This document shows positions 24,870 through 32,572 of a stretch of 64,000 nucleotides of DNA, in pieces. The translations under genes were made by a program, and so were the position numbers. This DNA comes from Microtetraspora glauca (GTDB taxonomy: Bacteria; Actinomycetota; Actinomycetes; Streptosporangiales; Streptosporangiaceae). The DNA lies in assembly GCA_001570385.1 (NCBI GenBank), contig BBYL01000038.1:51744-115743 (forward strand), written 5' to 3'. Numbering within the stretch: position 1 is the stretch's first letter; every line of letters starts with the position of its first letter. The notes beneath the pieces were generated by a model that did not search any database, was not told the DNA's origin, and worked only from the letters and a program-made list of their open reading frames with translations.

Positions 24870-25035
24870 CCGCCGCCTGCCTCCTCGGTGCCCCAGATCC
24901 AGGTCACGTCCCGGGGATCCCACCGGCCCGCCGCGATCGTCCGTACGGCTTCTCGCGTCGCCGCCGCCCCACGCGGGCGTCCATCCGGCCGGCCCTCGCC
25001 TCGGCGAAGATCCACGGGACGCCTCCTGGCGCTCC

Positions 25036-25056
25036 GTAGCAGTATAGATACTCTAC
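25036..25056. promoter_or_regulatory. Imperfect palindrome at the 3' end of the fahA-like gene
   Basis: GTAG-c-AGTAT / ATACT-CTAC forms a near-perfect inverted repeat with one unpaired base, overlapping the fumarylacetoacetase stop. On the minus strand it contains TATACT, which could act as a -10 box for the L,D-transpeptidase. It could instead be a weak hairpin terminator. No T-run is present. Confidence 0.3.
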
Positions 25057-26246
25057 GTGGCGGAGGTGATCCTCCCTGTGACCTCTCCGAGCCCGATCCC
25101 GCCCGGCGCGGTCGCGGTGATCGTCACCGTGTCGCCGTCCTCCAGGAAGGCGCGCGTCGTGCCGTCGGTGAGTTTGACCGGCTCGGCGCCGTTCCAGGTC
25201 ACCTCGATGAGCGAGCCGAAGGCCCCCTCGCTGGAGATCGTCCCGCTGGCGTACAGGTCGCCGGTGCGGAGCGACGCGCCGTTCACCGTCATGTGGGCCA
25301 GCATCTGGTCGGGAGTCCAGTACATGTCCCGGTACGAGGGTGTCGAGATCGTCTCGCCGTTCAGTTCGACGCGCAGGGTGAGGTCGAGCCCCCACGGCGA
25401 CTGCCTGCGCAGGTAGTCCAGCGGGACGGGATCCTGCTCGCGGCCCGCGACCCTCGCGTGTTCGAGGGCGTCGAGCGGGGTGATCCACGGCGAGATCGAG
25501 GTGGCGAACGACTTGCCGAGGAACGGGCCGAGCGGCACGTATTCCCATGCCTGGATGTCCCGCGCGCTCCAGTCGTTGAGCAGGGTGACCCCGAAGACGT
25601 GGTCCTCGAACGCCCCGGCCCGCTCGCCCGGCCGGGTCGGCGTGCCGACCACGAAGGCCAGTTCGGCCTCGATGTCGAGCCGGGCGGAGGGACCGAACGA
25701 CGGCCCCGGCATGCGCTGCCCGCACGGCCGCCTCACCGGGGTGCCCGAGACGACGACCGTCCCGGCCCGCCCGTGGTAGCCGACGGGGAGATGCCTCCAG
25801 TTGGGCTTCAACGGCTCCTCGTCCGGGCGGAAGATCCGCCCGAGGTTGGACGCGTGCTCCAGGGAGGCGTAGAAGTCCACATAGTCGGCCACCTCGACCG
25901 GCAGGTGCATCGTGACCTGGTCGAGCGGGATCAGGTGCGGCTCGACGACCGCACGGTCCCCGCCCGCCTCGTCGGCGCGGTGGGCGGCGAGGAGCGTCCG
26001 CAGCCGGGCGCGCGTCTCCCGCCACGCCGTACGGCCCCGGGCGAGGAAGGCGTTGAGTGTGGGGGAGGCGAACACCTCGTCGTGCAGCACGGGCGCGAGA
26101 TCGAGCACGTGGTCGCCTACGCGCACGCCCACGCGCGGCGCCTCTCCGGGGCGTGAGAACACGCCGTAGGGCAGGTTGTCCAGGCCGAAGAGCGACTCGT
26201 CCGCCCCCGGCACCCAGCTTCGCGTCACCGTCGTCCTCTCCGTCAC
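25053..26246 (-). CDS. fahA: Fumarylacetoacetase
   Basis: Last enzyme of the homogentisate pathway, cleaving 4-fumarylacetoacetate to fumarate and acetoacetate; cytosolic, metal-dependent. Family features: WVPGADESLFGLDNLPYGVF at the N-terminus, DYVDFYASLEHASNLGRIFR, PVGYHGRAGTVVVSGTPV, metal ligands in LDIEAELAFVVG, LLNDWSARDIQAWEYVPLGPF and YWTPDQMLAHMTVNG. Length 397, usual. The GTG at 26246 overlaps the stop of the homogentisate dioxygenase gene (GTGA), so the two are translationally coupled. Maleylacetoacetate isomerase is not adjacent. Confidence 0.95.
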   Translation of the reverse strand: MTERTTVTRSWVPGADESLFGLDNLPYGVFSRPGEAPRVGVRVGDHVLDLAPVLHDEVFASPTLNAFLARGRTAWRETRARLRTLLAAHRADEAGGDRAVVEPHLIPLDQVTMHLPVEVADYVDFYASLEHASNLGRIFRPDEEPLKPNWRHLPVGYHGRAGTVVVSGTPVRRPCGQRMPGPSFGPSARLDIEAELAFVVGTPTRPGERAGAFEDHVFGVTLLNDWSARDIQAWEYVPLGPFLGKSFATSISPWITPLDALEHARVAGREQDPVPLDYLRRQSPWGLDLTLRVELNGETISTPSYRDMYWTPDQMLAHMTVNGASLRTGDLYASGTISSEGAFGSLIEVTWNGAEPVKLTDGTTRAFLEDGDTVTITATAPGGIGLGEVTGRITSAT

Positions 26247-27415
26247 CGGGCGGTGGCCCAGGTCCAGGCGTATGCCGGATCCTCGCACGCGAGGGCGGCG
26301 GACCCCAGGTCCAGCGGGCGGAACGTGTCGATCATGACGGCCATCTCGCTCGTTTCCGTGTGGCCCTGCCGTACGGCCTCGACGACGGCCTCGACCGCGC
26401 CCGGCTGCGGCCCGTGCGTGAACCCGGCCGGATGCAGCGAGATGGAGCCGATGTCGATGCCCGAGCCTCGGCGCGCCGTGTAGTCGCCGCCGACGTAGAA
26501 CATCAGCTCGTCGGAGTCCACGTTGTGGTGGTTGTACGGGATCGGCACCGCGTCCGGGTGGAAGTCCAGCGGCCGGGGGCAGAACGAGCAGATCACGAAG
26601 CCCGGTCCCTCGAACGTCTGGTGCACGGGCGGCGGCGCGTGCGTCCGCTTCACGATGGGCTCGAAGTCGTGGATGTTGAACGCGTACGGGTAGAGGCAGC
26701 CGTCCCAGCCGACGACGTCGAAGGGATGGTGGGCGTAGGTCAGCCGGGTCAGCCCACCACGGGTCCGTACCAGCACCCGCACCTCCTCGCCGTCCACGAT
26801 CAGCGGCTCGGCGGGCGCGCGCAGGTCGCGCTCGCAGTACGGCGCGTGTTCGAGGAACTGGCCGTAGGCGGACAGGTAGCGCCGGGGCGGGCGGATGTGC
26901 CCGGCCGCCTCGACGACCAGCGCGGTGACCGGGCCCTCCGGAACCCAGCGGTGGATGGTGCCGGTCGGGATGACGACGTAGTCGCCCTCGCCCGCCTCGA
27001 TCACGCCGTACGTGGACTCGAAGCGGGCCCGGCCGCTCGCGATGTAGACGCACTCGTCGCCCATCGAGTTGCGGTAGAGGTCGCTGGGCGCGTCGGTCGC
27101 GACGTACGACATGCGGACGTCGGAGTTGCCGGCGAGCGGCTGCCGCCCGGTGACGAGGTCGCCCGTGGCGGCGAGGTCCTGGGTGCGGAAGTGCCGCGGA
27201 GAGAGCGGCAGGTTCGGCGTGAGGCCGGGAGCGGTGAGATCGACGGCCTCCGCTTTCACGATCGCGGTCGGCAGGTAGCGGTGATAGAGCAGCGACGAGT
27301 CGGACGAGAAGCCCTCCTCGCCCATGAGCTCCTCCGCGTAGAGCCCGCCATCCGGCTGACGGAACTGGACATGGCGCTTGCGTGGCACGTCGCCCACGAC
27401 ACGGTAGTACGGCAT
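26243..27415 (-). CDS. hmgA: Homogentisate 1,2-dioxygenase
   Basis: Fe(II) ring-cleaving dioxygenase of tyrosine/phenylalanine catabolism, converting homogentisate to 4-maleylacetoacetate. 390 residues, starting MPYYRVVGDVPRKRHVQFR. Family signatures: EELMGEEGFSSDSSLLYH, GDYVVIPTGTIHRW, VVGWDGCLYPYAFNIHDFEP, and the iron-ligand region PYNHHNVDSDELMFYVGGDY followed by ISLHPAGFTHGPQPG. This matches the short actinobacterial type. It is first in a two-gene operon with fahA. A TTGACA hexamer occurs on the minus strand at 27492-27487 but without a well-spaced -10 box. Confidence 0.95.
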   Translation of the reverse strand: MPYYRVVGDVPRKRHVQFRQPDGGLYAEELMGEEGFSSDSSLLYHRYLPTAIVKAEAVDLTAPGLTPNLPLSPRHFRTQDLAATGDLVTGRQPLAGNSDVRMSYVATDAPSDLYRNSMGDECVYIASGRARFESTYGVIEAGEGDYVVIPTGTIHRWVPEGPVTALVVEAAGHIRPPRRYLSAYGQFLEHAPYCERDLRAPAEPLIVDGEEVRVLVRTRGGLTRLTYAHHPFDVVGWDGCLYPYAFNIHDFEPIVKRTHAPPPVHQTFEGPGFVICSFCPRPLDFHPDAVPIPYNHHNVDSDELMFYVGGDYTARRGSGIDIGSISLHPAGFTHGPQPGAVEAVVEAVRQGHTETSEMAVMIDTFRPLDLGSAALACEDPAYAWTWATAR

Positions 27416-27607
27416 CGACCCTCCGCGTACGGATTCCGGACGTAGGTGTCCTCTATACGTGCGACGATGCGCCATTGCCGCAGAGATGTCAAACCACTTG
27501 GGGCACAAAAAGCCGATTTATCCCCGCGTTGCGGCAAGGCCGCGGGCGTCGCCGACGGCCCGTGTCTGGTGGCGATCGAGCTCATCTCCTGGCGGCCCGG
27601 CGGACGC

Positions 27608-28051
27608 CTAGACGGCGAGGCGCCTGGCGTCGACGTTGCCGCTCAGGGTGTTGAGGACGCCGGGTAGCTCCGCCACGGTCTGGGCGGGCAGGCCGGTCAC
27701 GGTTTCCTCCGCCAGGGCGCACCATAGCCGCTTGACCTGGTCGGTCAGTGCCTTGCCGCTGTCGGTGAGTTCGACGATGCTGGCGCGCTTGTCGGAGGGG
27801 GCGGGTGCGCGGCGGATGTGACCGGAGGCTTCGAGCTTGCGGGTCATGAGTGTGACGCTGGGCGGTTCGACGCCGAGGGCCTCGCTGAGTTGGGCCTGGA
27901 TCATCGGGCCGGTCCGGGCGAGTTCGAGCAGGAGAGCCTCCTGTCCGGGGTGCAGGCCGAGCGGGGCCAGCAGTGCCGCGGTCCTGGCGCGGTGGCGCAG
28001 GCTCAGCCGGCGGATGGCCTGGTTGATGGCGTCGGCTTGGTCGAAGTTCAT
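27608..28051 (-). CDS. MarR-family regulator
   Basis: Winged-helix regulator, 147 residues. N-terminal dimerisation helix (FDQADAINQAIRRLSLRHRARTAALLAPLG), recognition region (MIQAQLSEALGVEPPSVTLMTRKLEASGHI) and wing (RRAPAPSDKRASIVELTDSGKAL) are intact. One Cys (C116 in KRLWCALAEE) could serve as a redox switch, but this is speculative. It is divergent from a truncated wrbA-like gene and an MFS exporter. The 92-bp spacer holds three near-identical 12-bp palindromes that are very likely its operators. Prediction: repressor of itself and the rightward transcript. Confidence 0.92.
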   Translation of the reverse strand: MNFDQADAINQAIRRLSLRHRARTAALLAPLGLHPGQEALLLELARTGPMIQAQLSEALGVEPPSVTLMTRKLEASGHIRRAPAPSDKRASIVELTDSGKALTDQVKRLWCALAEETVTGLPAQTVAELPGVLNTLSGNVDARRLAV

Positions 28052-28072
28052 GGGCTCTCCTCGACAAGTTGG

Positions 28073-28113
28073 TTATGCGCCTAACTATTATGCGCATAAT
28101 GTTATCCGCATAA
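28073..28113. promoter_or_regulatory. Three tandem 12-bp palindromic operators for the MarR regulator
   Basis: TTATGCGCCTAA (28073-28084), TTATGCGCATAA (28088-28099, perfect palindrome) and TTATCCGCATAA (28102-28113) lie 15 and 14 bp apart. They are in an AT-rich strip between the divergent MarR start (28051) and the wrbA-like start (28144). Such a cluster fits cooperative binding of a MarR dimer covering both promoters. Confidence 0.75.
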
Positions 28114-28143
28114 CTAATCCTATGTGATGACGAGGAGCCCGAT

Positions 28144-28341
28144 ATGACCGCGAAGATCGCCGTCATCTACTACAGCGCGACAGGCTCGGTGCACGCACTC
28201 GCACAGGCCCTCGCCGAGGGCGCCGCCTCGACCGGTGCCGAGGTACGGCTGCGGCGGGTCGCCGAGCTGGCCCCCGACAGCGCGATCGACCAGAACCCGC
28301 GGTGGAGGCAGCACGCCTACGCCGCCGGCGGCAACCCCTAA
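28144..28341 (+). pseudogene. Truncated WrbA/flavodoxin-like NAD(P)H:quinone oxidoreductase
   Basis: Begins as a good WrbA: KIAVIYYSATGSVHALAQALAEGAASTGAEVRLRRVAELAP (FMN phosphate loop SATGSVH), then DSAIDQNPRWRQHAYAAG. It stops at 65 residues where the family needs about 200. The flavin ring-binding loops (TPTRFG, GGQE) are absent, and the following 117 bp does not restore them in any frame I could see. A large 3' deletion is the likely cause. It retains a good ribosome site (CGAGGAG) and the MarR-controlled promoter, so it may now serve mainly as a leader for the exporter downstream. Confidence 0.7.
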
Positions 28342-28458
28342 CCCGCACCCGGGGCGGCACGCCTGCCGGCAAAGGCAGCCCATGACACGCACCGGCCGAC
28401 CGCCCCCCGAATCCCCACCGCAGATCCGCACTCCCCATCCACGACTCAGGAGACACTC

Positions 28459-29898
28459 GTGGCACCGCACCTATCCGCCCGCCCCCTCACCAGCAGCCAG
28501 GCCACAGCGAAGACCCGTCCTGCCTGGATCGTCCTGGCGCTGGTGTGTGCCAGCCAGTTCATGGTGATCCTGGACTCCTCCATCGTTAACGTCGCACTCT
28601 CCTCGGTCGACCGTGACCTCGGCTTCACCACCACCGGCCTGGCCTGGGTGGTCAACGGCTACCTGCTCACCTTCGCCGGCTTCATGTTGCTGGGCGGCCG
28701 CGCCGCCGACCTGTTCGGCCCCCGCCGGATGCTGGCCGTCGGTCTGACCGTGTTCTCGGCCGCGAGTCTGGTCGGCGGCCTGGCGACCACCGCGGAGGCC
28801 CTGGTGGCGGCCCGCGTCGCGCAGGGCATGGGAGCCGCCATGACGGCCCCCGCGACGCTGGTCGTGATCAACGCCTACTTCACCGAAGCACGCGCGCGTG
28901 CCCGGGCGTTCGGCGCCTGGTCGGCCTCCGGCGGCGTGGGCGGGATGGCCGGCGCGATCGCGGGCGGCGCCCTCACCACCGGCCTGTCATGGCGATGGGT
29001 CTTCCTGATCAACGTGCCGATCGGCGCGGTGCTGATCGCCACGGCCGTGACCTCGCTCGTTCGCACGCGAGCCGCCCGGCGGGAATCACTCGACCTCGTG
29101 GGCGCCGTCACCGGAACCGCGGGGCTGGCCGCGCTGGTCTACGGGGTCATGCAGAGTACCGATCACGGCTGGAGATCCGGGCTGGTCGCCGGACCGATCG
29201 GCGCGGGCCTGCTCCTGCTCGTCGTGTTCACCGTCGTGGAAGCGCGTTTCGCCGCGCACCCGATCATGCCTCTGCGACTGTTCGAAGTCCGGGGGGTCGC
29301 CGCGGGCAGCGTCATGCTCCTGCTGCTCGGAGGGGTCTCCATCGCGATGTGGTACTTCACGTCGCTGTTCCTGCAGGACGTCCTCGGCTACAGCGCGCTC
29401 GAGGCCGGGCTTGGGCAGACACCCGCGGCGGTGACGTTCATGCTGATCGCGCGGTGGGCCGCCGCTTCGCTGCCTCGCACCGGTGCACGTCCCCTGGTGC
29501 TGGCGGGCTGTGTCGGCTTCCTGGCCGGTTTCGGCTGGCTCTCCCAGGCCGAGGCGGCCAGCGGCTACGCCACCAGCGTGCTCGGGCCCACGCTGCTCAT
29601 CGCGATCGGTATCGGGCTGACCTTCCCCACTCTCATGGCCGCGGCGACCGCGGATGCTCCCGGGGGTGACGCGGGGGTCGTCGGTGGCATGGTCGCCACC
29701 GCCAATCAGGTAGGTGGGTCGATCGGCCTGGCGGTGCTCGCGACGGCCGCCGGTGCCACAGCCGCGGCGGAGACCTCCGCGAACTCTCCGGTCGCCGCCC
29801 TGGCCGCCGGCTACGACCGGGTCTTCCTCATCGCGGCCGGGCTCGCCCTGGTCCTCGGGGTGGCCAGTGGGCTGCTGCCGCGGCACCGGCGCACCTGA
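28459..29898 (+). CDS. MFS drug exporter (DHA2/EmrB, 14 TM)
   Basis: Proton-driven multidrug exporter of the cytoplasmic membrane, 479 residues, GTG start with AGGAG eight bases upstream. Motif D1 FMVILDSSIVNVALSSVDRDLG in TM1, motif A GGRAADLFGPRRML, antiporter motif C region GGVGGMAGAIAGGALTTGLSWRWVFLINVPIG. Fourteen hydrophobic segments can be counted. It is downstream of the MarR operator cluster and the broken wrbA remnant, which suggests MarR-regulated efflux of quinone-like or phenolic compounds (inference). Confidence 0.94.
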   Translation: MAPHLSARPLTSSQATAKTRPAWIVLALVCASQFMVILDSSIVNVALSSVDRDLGFTTTGLAWVVNGYLLTFAGFMLLGGRAADLFGPRRMLAVGLTVFSAASLVGGLATTAEALVAARVAQGMGAAMTAPATLVVINAYFTEARARARAFGAWSASGGVGGMAGAIAGGALTTGLSWRWVFLINVPIGAVLIATAVTSLVRTRAARRESLDLVGAVTGTAGLAALVYGVMQSTDHGWRSGLVAGPIGAGLLLLVVFTVVEARFAAHPIMPLRLFEVRGVAAGSVMLLLLGGVSIAMWYFTSLFLQDVLGYSALEAGLGQTPAAVTFMLIARWAAASLPRTGARPLVLAGCVGFLAGFGWLSQAEAASGYATSVLGPTLLIAIGIGLTFPTLMAAATADAPGGDAGVVGGMVATANQVGGSIGLAVLATAAGATAAAETSANSPVAALAAGYDRVFLIAAGLALVLGVASGLLPRHRRT

Positions 29899-29932
29899 CC
29901 GCGGCCTGTCGTCCGTCGCGGCGGGGACGGGA

Positions 29933-30643
29933 TCACTGGGCGAGGGTGTGGGCGAGGTCGCGGGCGGCCTCGACGACGCGGGGACCGACCGCGTCGACGT
30001 CGAGCAGGCCGAAGGTGACGACCCCGAGCGAGGCCTCCAGCCAGGGAAGCCCGCGGAGGGGGACGGCGATCCCGCGCGCGCCCTCCTGCAACTGCCCTTC
30101 GGTGACCAGGAACGGCCGGGTCGCCGCGGTCTCCGGTTCCGCCTCGTCGCCCGCCGGACGGGAGCCCGGGTGCGCCTGTTCCCGGGCCGCCTCCTCGCGG
30201 AGGGCGAGGATGGCGAGCCCGGCGGCTCCGCGGGTGAGCGGGTGGCGGGAGCCTTCCCGATAGGCGAGGTGCATGTCGGTCCAGGACGGTTCGACCACGG
30301 CGACGGCCACTCCGTCGTCGCCCTCGGCCACGGTGAGATGCGCCGTGGCCCCGACCCGCTCGGCGAGTGCGCGCAGCGCGGGCAGCGCGGCCGCGCGCAG
30401 CAGGGGCTGTACGGCCTGCGCCATCACGAGCACCCCGAAACCGAGGTGGACCCGGCCCTCCGCGTCCCGCCGGGCGAAGCCCTCGTTCTGCAGGGTCGTG
30501 ATCAGCCGGTAGACGACGGGGCGGCTCAGCCCGAGCTCCTGGGCCAGTTCGGTGGGGGTGCGCCCCCGGTTCCCGTCGGCCAGCAGTCGCAGCAGCCGCA
30601 GCCCCCGCTCCAGCGTCTGTGCCGATTCCGCCGCCATCATCAC
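29933..30643 (-). CDS. IclR-family transcriptional regulator
   Basis: 236 residues. N-terminal winged helix (SAQTLERGLRLLRLLADGNRGRTPTELAQELGLSRPVVYRLITTLQNEGF) and C-terminal effector domain (AHLTVAEGDDGVAVAVVEPSW, YREGSRHPLTRGAAGLAILA, GIAVPLRG, ASLGVVTFG). The start has AAGGAG upstream of the first of three consecutive ATGs. No adjacent target gene on the same strand is evident. It converges with the MFS exporter. Effector unknown; IclR proteins usually bind small organic acids. Confidence 0.9.
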   Translation of the reverse strand: MMMAAESAQTLERGLRLLRLLADGNRGRTPTELAQELGLSRPVVYRLITTLQNEGFARRDAEGRVHLGFGVLVMAQAVQPLLRAAALPALRALAERVGATAHLTVAEGDDGVAVAVVEPSWTDMHLAYREGSRHPLTRGAAGLAILALREEAAREQAHPGSRPAGDEAEPETAATRPFLVTEGQLQEGARGIAVPLRGLPWLEASLGVVTFGLLDVDAVGPRVVEAARDLAHTLAQ

Positions 30644-30821
30644 AATCTCCTTCGAGCGCGGAGACCTCGCCTTCGGGTGCGATTATCGCCACTTCCGGCC
30701 GGCAGCCGGGCTCGGGCCGTTCGATCCGGCCGCTCAGGGCCGGGCCGCTCTCTTCGCTTCGTCGCCGTGAACGGCAGGGCTCGACGCCGCCGCCCGTTTG
30801 TGAAAAACGTGATCCTGGAGC

Positions 30822-31403
30822 TCACGTTGTCGGCGGTGTGGGGCGCATGCCTTCGAGCAGGGTGGCGAGGTAACGGTGGGCGGTGTCGATCCGGTCGGTG
30901 GGGGTGCCGCCGTGGACGGTCACGGCGTGGGCGATGCCGCACATGAGCGGGACGAGGTCGGCGGCGGCGAGGTCGGGGCGGACGGCTCTGGCGTCGCGGG
31001 CCCGCTCGAGGAGTGTGGTGCCGGCGGACGCGAGTGACCTTTTGAGTTCCGTGGTGCGCGGCAGGGTGTCGGTGGTCGCGGCGGCGACCGGGGGCAGGGC
31101 GGCGTCGGTGACCTGTGCTTCGACGACGCGGGACAGGAAGCTCTCCAGCGCCCGCCAGGGGTCGGTGTCGGCCAAAGCCTGCTCGCCATGCGCGGCCAGG
31201 GCTTCCAGGCAGGGAGCGGCGACGGTCTCCAGCAGTGCCTCGGGGGTGGCGAAGTGCCGGTAGACCGTGGCGACCCCGAGGCCCGCCCGGCGTGCGACGT
31301 CGTTGAGCTGCAATGCGGTGCCCTGGTCGACCAGGTCGCGGGCGGTGGCGACGATCCGCTCCCAGTTGCGGGCGGCGTCTTTGCGCAGCTGTGTGGTCGT
31401 CAT
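30822..31403 (-). CDS. TetR-family regulator
   Basis: 193 residues. The N-terminal HTH (IVATARDLVDQGTALQLNDVARRAGLGVATVYRHFATPEALLETV) is typical. The C-terminal domain is helical with PWRALESFLSRVVEAQ and LVPLMCGIAHAV. It starts 30 bp after the SDR stop on the same strand, so it is probably cotranscribed. The two large inverted repeats upstream of the SDR gene are its best candidate operators, making it an autorepressor of an SDR-tetR operon (inference). Confidence 0.9.
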   Translation of the reverse strand: MTTTQLRKDAARNWERIVATARDLVDQGTALQLNDVARRAGLGVATVYRHFATPEALLETVAAPCLEALAAHGEQALADTDPWRALESFLSRVVEAQVTDAALPPVAAATTDTLPRTTELKRSLASAGTTLLERARDARAVRPDLAAADLVPLMCGIAHAVTVHGGTPTDRIDTAHRYLATLLEGMRPTPPTT

Positions 31404-31433
31404 GTGGGAAGAATCCAGGTTGCTCGTCTTGGT

Positions 31434-32369
31434 TCACGGGCTTGTCGTCTGATCATATGCGGGCGTTCCCGGGGAACCTGGTTGTCGGGCGGCGGGTGCG
31501 TGGGTTTCGCTGAGCAGGTGTACGGCCTCGGCGATGCGGCGGTCGGTCGCCGCTCGGAACGGGGCGACGGGGTGTGCCTGGGGTCCGATGACGAGGCCGG
31601 TCCGGCCGGTCAGCGCGTGGTCGGTGGCGGCGGCGATCGAGGGCCTGGCCGCCGCGGACGCCGGACCGGAGGTGGAGCGCTCGAACTTGCGGCGTACCAG
31701 CGGCCACAACAGCCGCAGGGCAGGAGAGACGATCTTCGGGTCGGCCAGGGTGCCGTTGGTCATGTCGGTCGCGGCGCCTCCGGGATCGGCGGCGAAGACT
31801 GACACGCCCGTGCCGTCCAGCCGCCTCGCCAGGTCGAGCGTGTAGGCGAGGTTGGCGAGCTTGGCGCGGCCATACCAGTGGAAGCCGTAGTAGCCGCCTG
31901 GCGGCTCGACGGCGTCGAACACCCGCTTGGCGACGCCGACCGCGCCCGAGGTCACGTTCACGATCCTGCTCGGCGCCCCGGCGGTGAGCGTGGGCAGCAG
32001 TAGTTCGGTCAGCAGATACGGCGATAGGTGGTTGACGACGAACGACGCCTCGACGCCGCCCAGGTCCGTGCGCTCGGCGAACATCGCCCCGACGTTGTTG
32101 ACCAGCACCGTCAACGGTTCCCCCGACGCGGCGTGGTCGGCAGCGATGTTGTCGGCCAGCGCGCGGACCTGGTCGAGCGAGGCGAGGTCGGCGGACAGGA
32201 ACCGGCCGGGGTGCGCCGGTTGCGTCGCGTTGATCCGCTCAACCGCCCTGGCTCCCCGGTCGGCGTCGCGCCCGACCACAGTGACCGCGAACCCTGTGGC
32301 GGCCAGCCCCAGCGCAGTCTCCAAGCCGATGCCCCCGGTGCCGGCCGTGACCACAGCTGTCTTCGTCAT
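31434..32369 (-). CDS. Short-chain dehydrogenase/reductase
   Basis: NAD(P)-dependent oxidoreductase, 311 residues. The cofactor motif TAGTGGIG (8-15) is a variant of TGxxxGIG. NNVGAM corresponds to the NNAG motif. Catalytic Ser lies in VNVTSGA and Tyr/Lys in WYGRAKLANL. The longer C-terminal region resembles the retinol-dehydrogenase/WWOX-like branch. ATG 32369 was chosen for the strong AAGGAGGGG site. It is the first gene of an operon with a TetR regulator, controlled by two palindromic operators immediately upstream. Substrate unknown. Confidence 0.92.
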   Translation of the reverse strand: MTKTAVVTAGTGGIGLETALGLAATGFAVTVVGRDADRGARAVERINATQPAHPGRFLSADLASLDQVRALADNIAADHAASGEPLTVLVNNVGAMFAERTDLGGVEASFVVNHLSPYLLTELLLPTLTAGAPSRIVNVTSGAVGVAKRVFDAVEPPGGYYGFHWYGRAKLANLAYTLDLARRLDGTGVSVFAADPGGAATDMTNGTLADPKIVSPALRLLWPLVRRKFERSTSGPASAAARPSIAAATDHALTGRTGLVIGPQAHPVAPFRAATDRRIAEAVHLLSETHAPAARQPGSPGTPAYDQTTSP

Positions 32370-32382
32370 GAGCCCCTCCTTC

Positions 32383-32413
32383 CATCTAACCGGATAGTTC
32401 ATCCGGTTAGATG
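32383..32413. promoter_or_regulatory. Perfect 13-bp inverted repeat operator 1 (SDR-tetR operon)
   Basis: Left arm CATCTAACCGGAT, spacer AGTTC, right arm ATCCGGTTAGATG: a perfect 13+13 bp inverted repeat 13 bases upstream of the SDR start codon. The size and symmetry are typical of TetR-family operators. Confidence 0.75.
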
Positions 32414-32424
32414 GGACAGTAGCA

Positions 32425-32447
32425 TAATCGGATGAACTATCCGGTTA
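32425..32447. promoter_or_regulatory. Operator 2, second copy in opposite orientation
   Basis: TAATCGGAT-GAACT-ATCCGGTTA is the reverse complement of the core of operator 1 with one arm mismatch. Centre-to-centre distance from operator 1 is 38 bp. It lies 125 bp upstream of the rightward oxidase start (32573). Confidence 0.65.
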
Positions 32448-32572
32448 ATGGCTTCGGCCGGTGATGACAGTCGGCCATGAAGCGCCTCCGCCGGCGGGAC
32501 TGTCGTCCGACTCCGGCCGGCCGTACGGCGTGGGGGTTGTGGGCCGGGTGGAAATCGCCCACCGTGGGACGG

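Noticed and set aside
23832..26156. 774-residue plus-strand frame over the L,D-transpeptidase and fumarylacetoacetase
   Set aside because: Spans two well-recognised minus-strand genes and their spacer, and has shadow composition.
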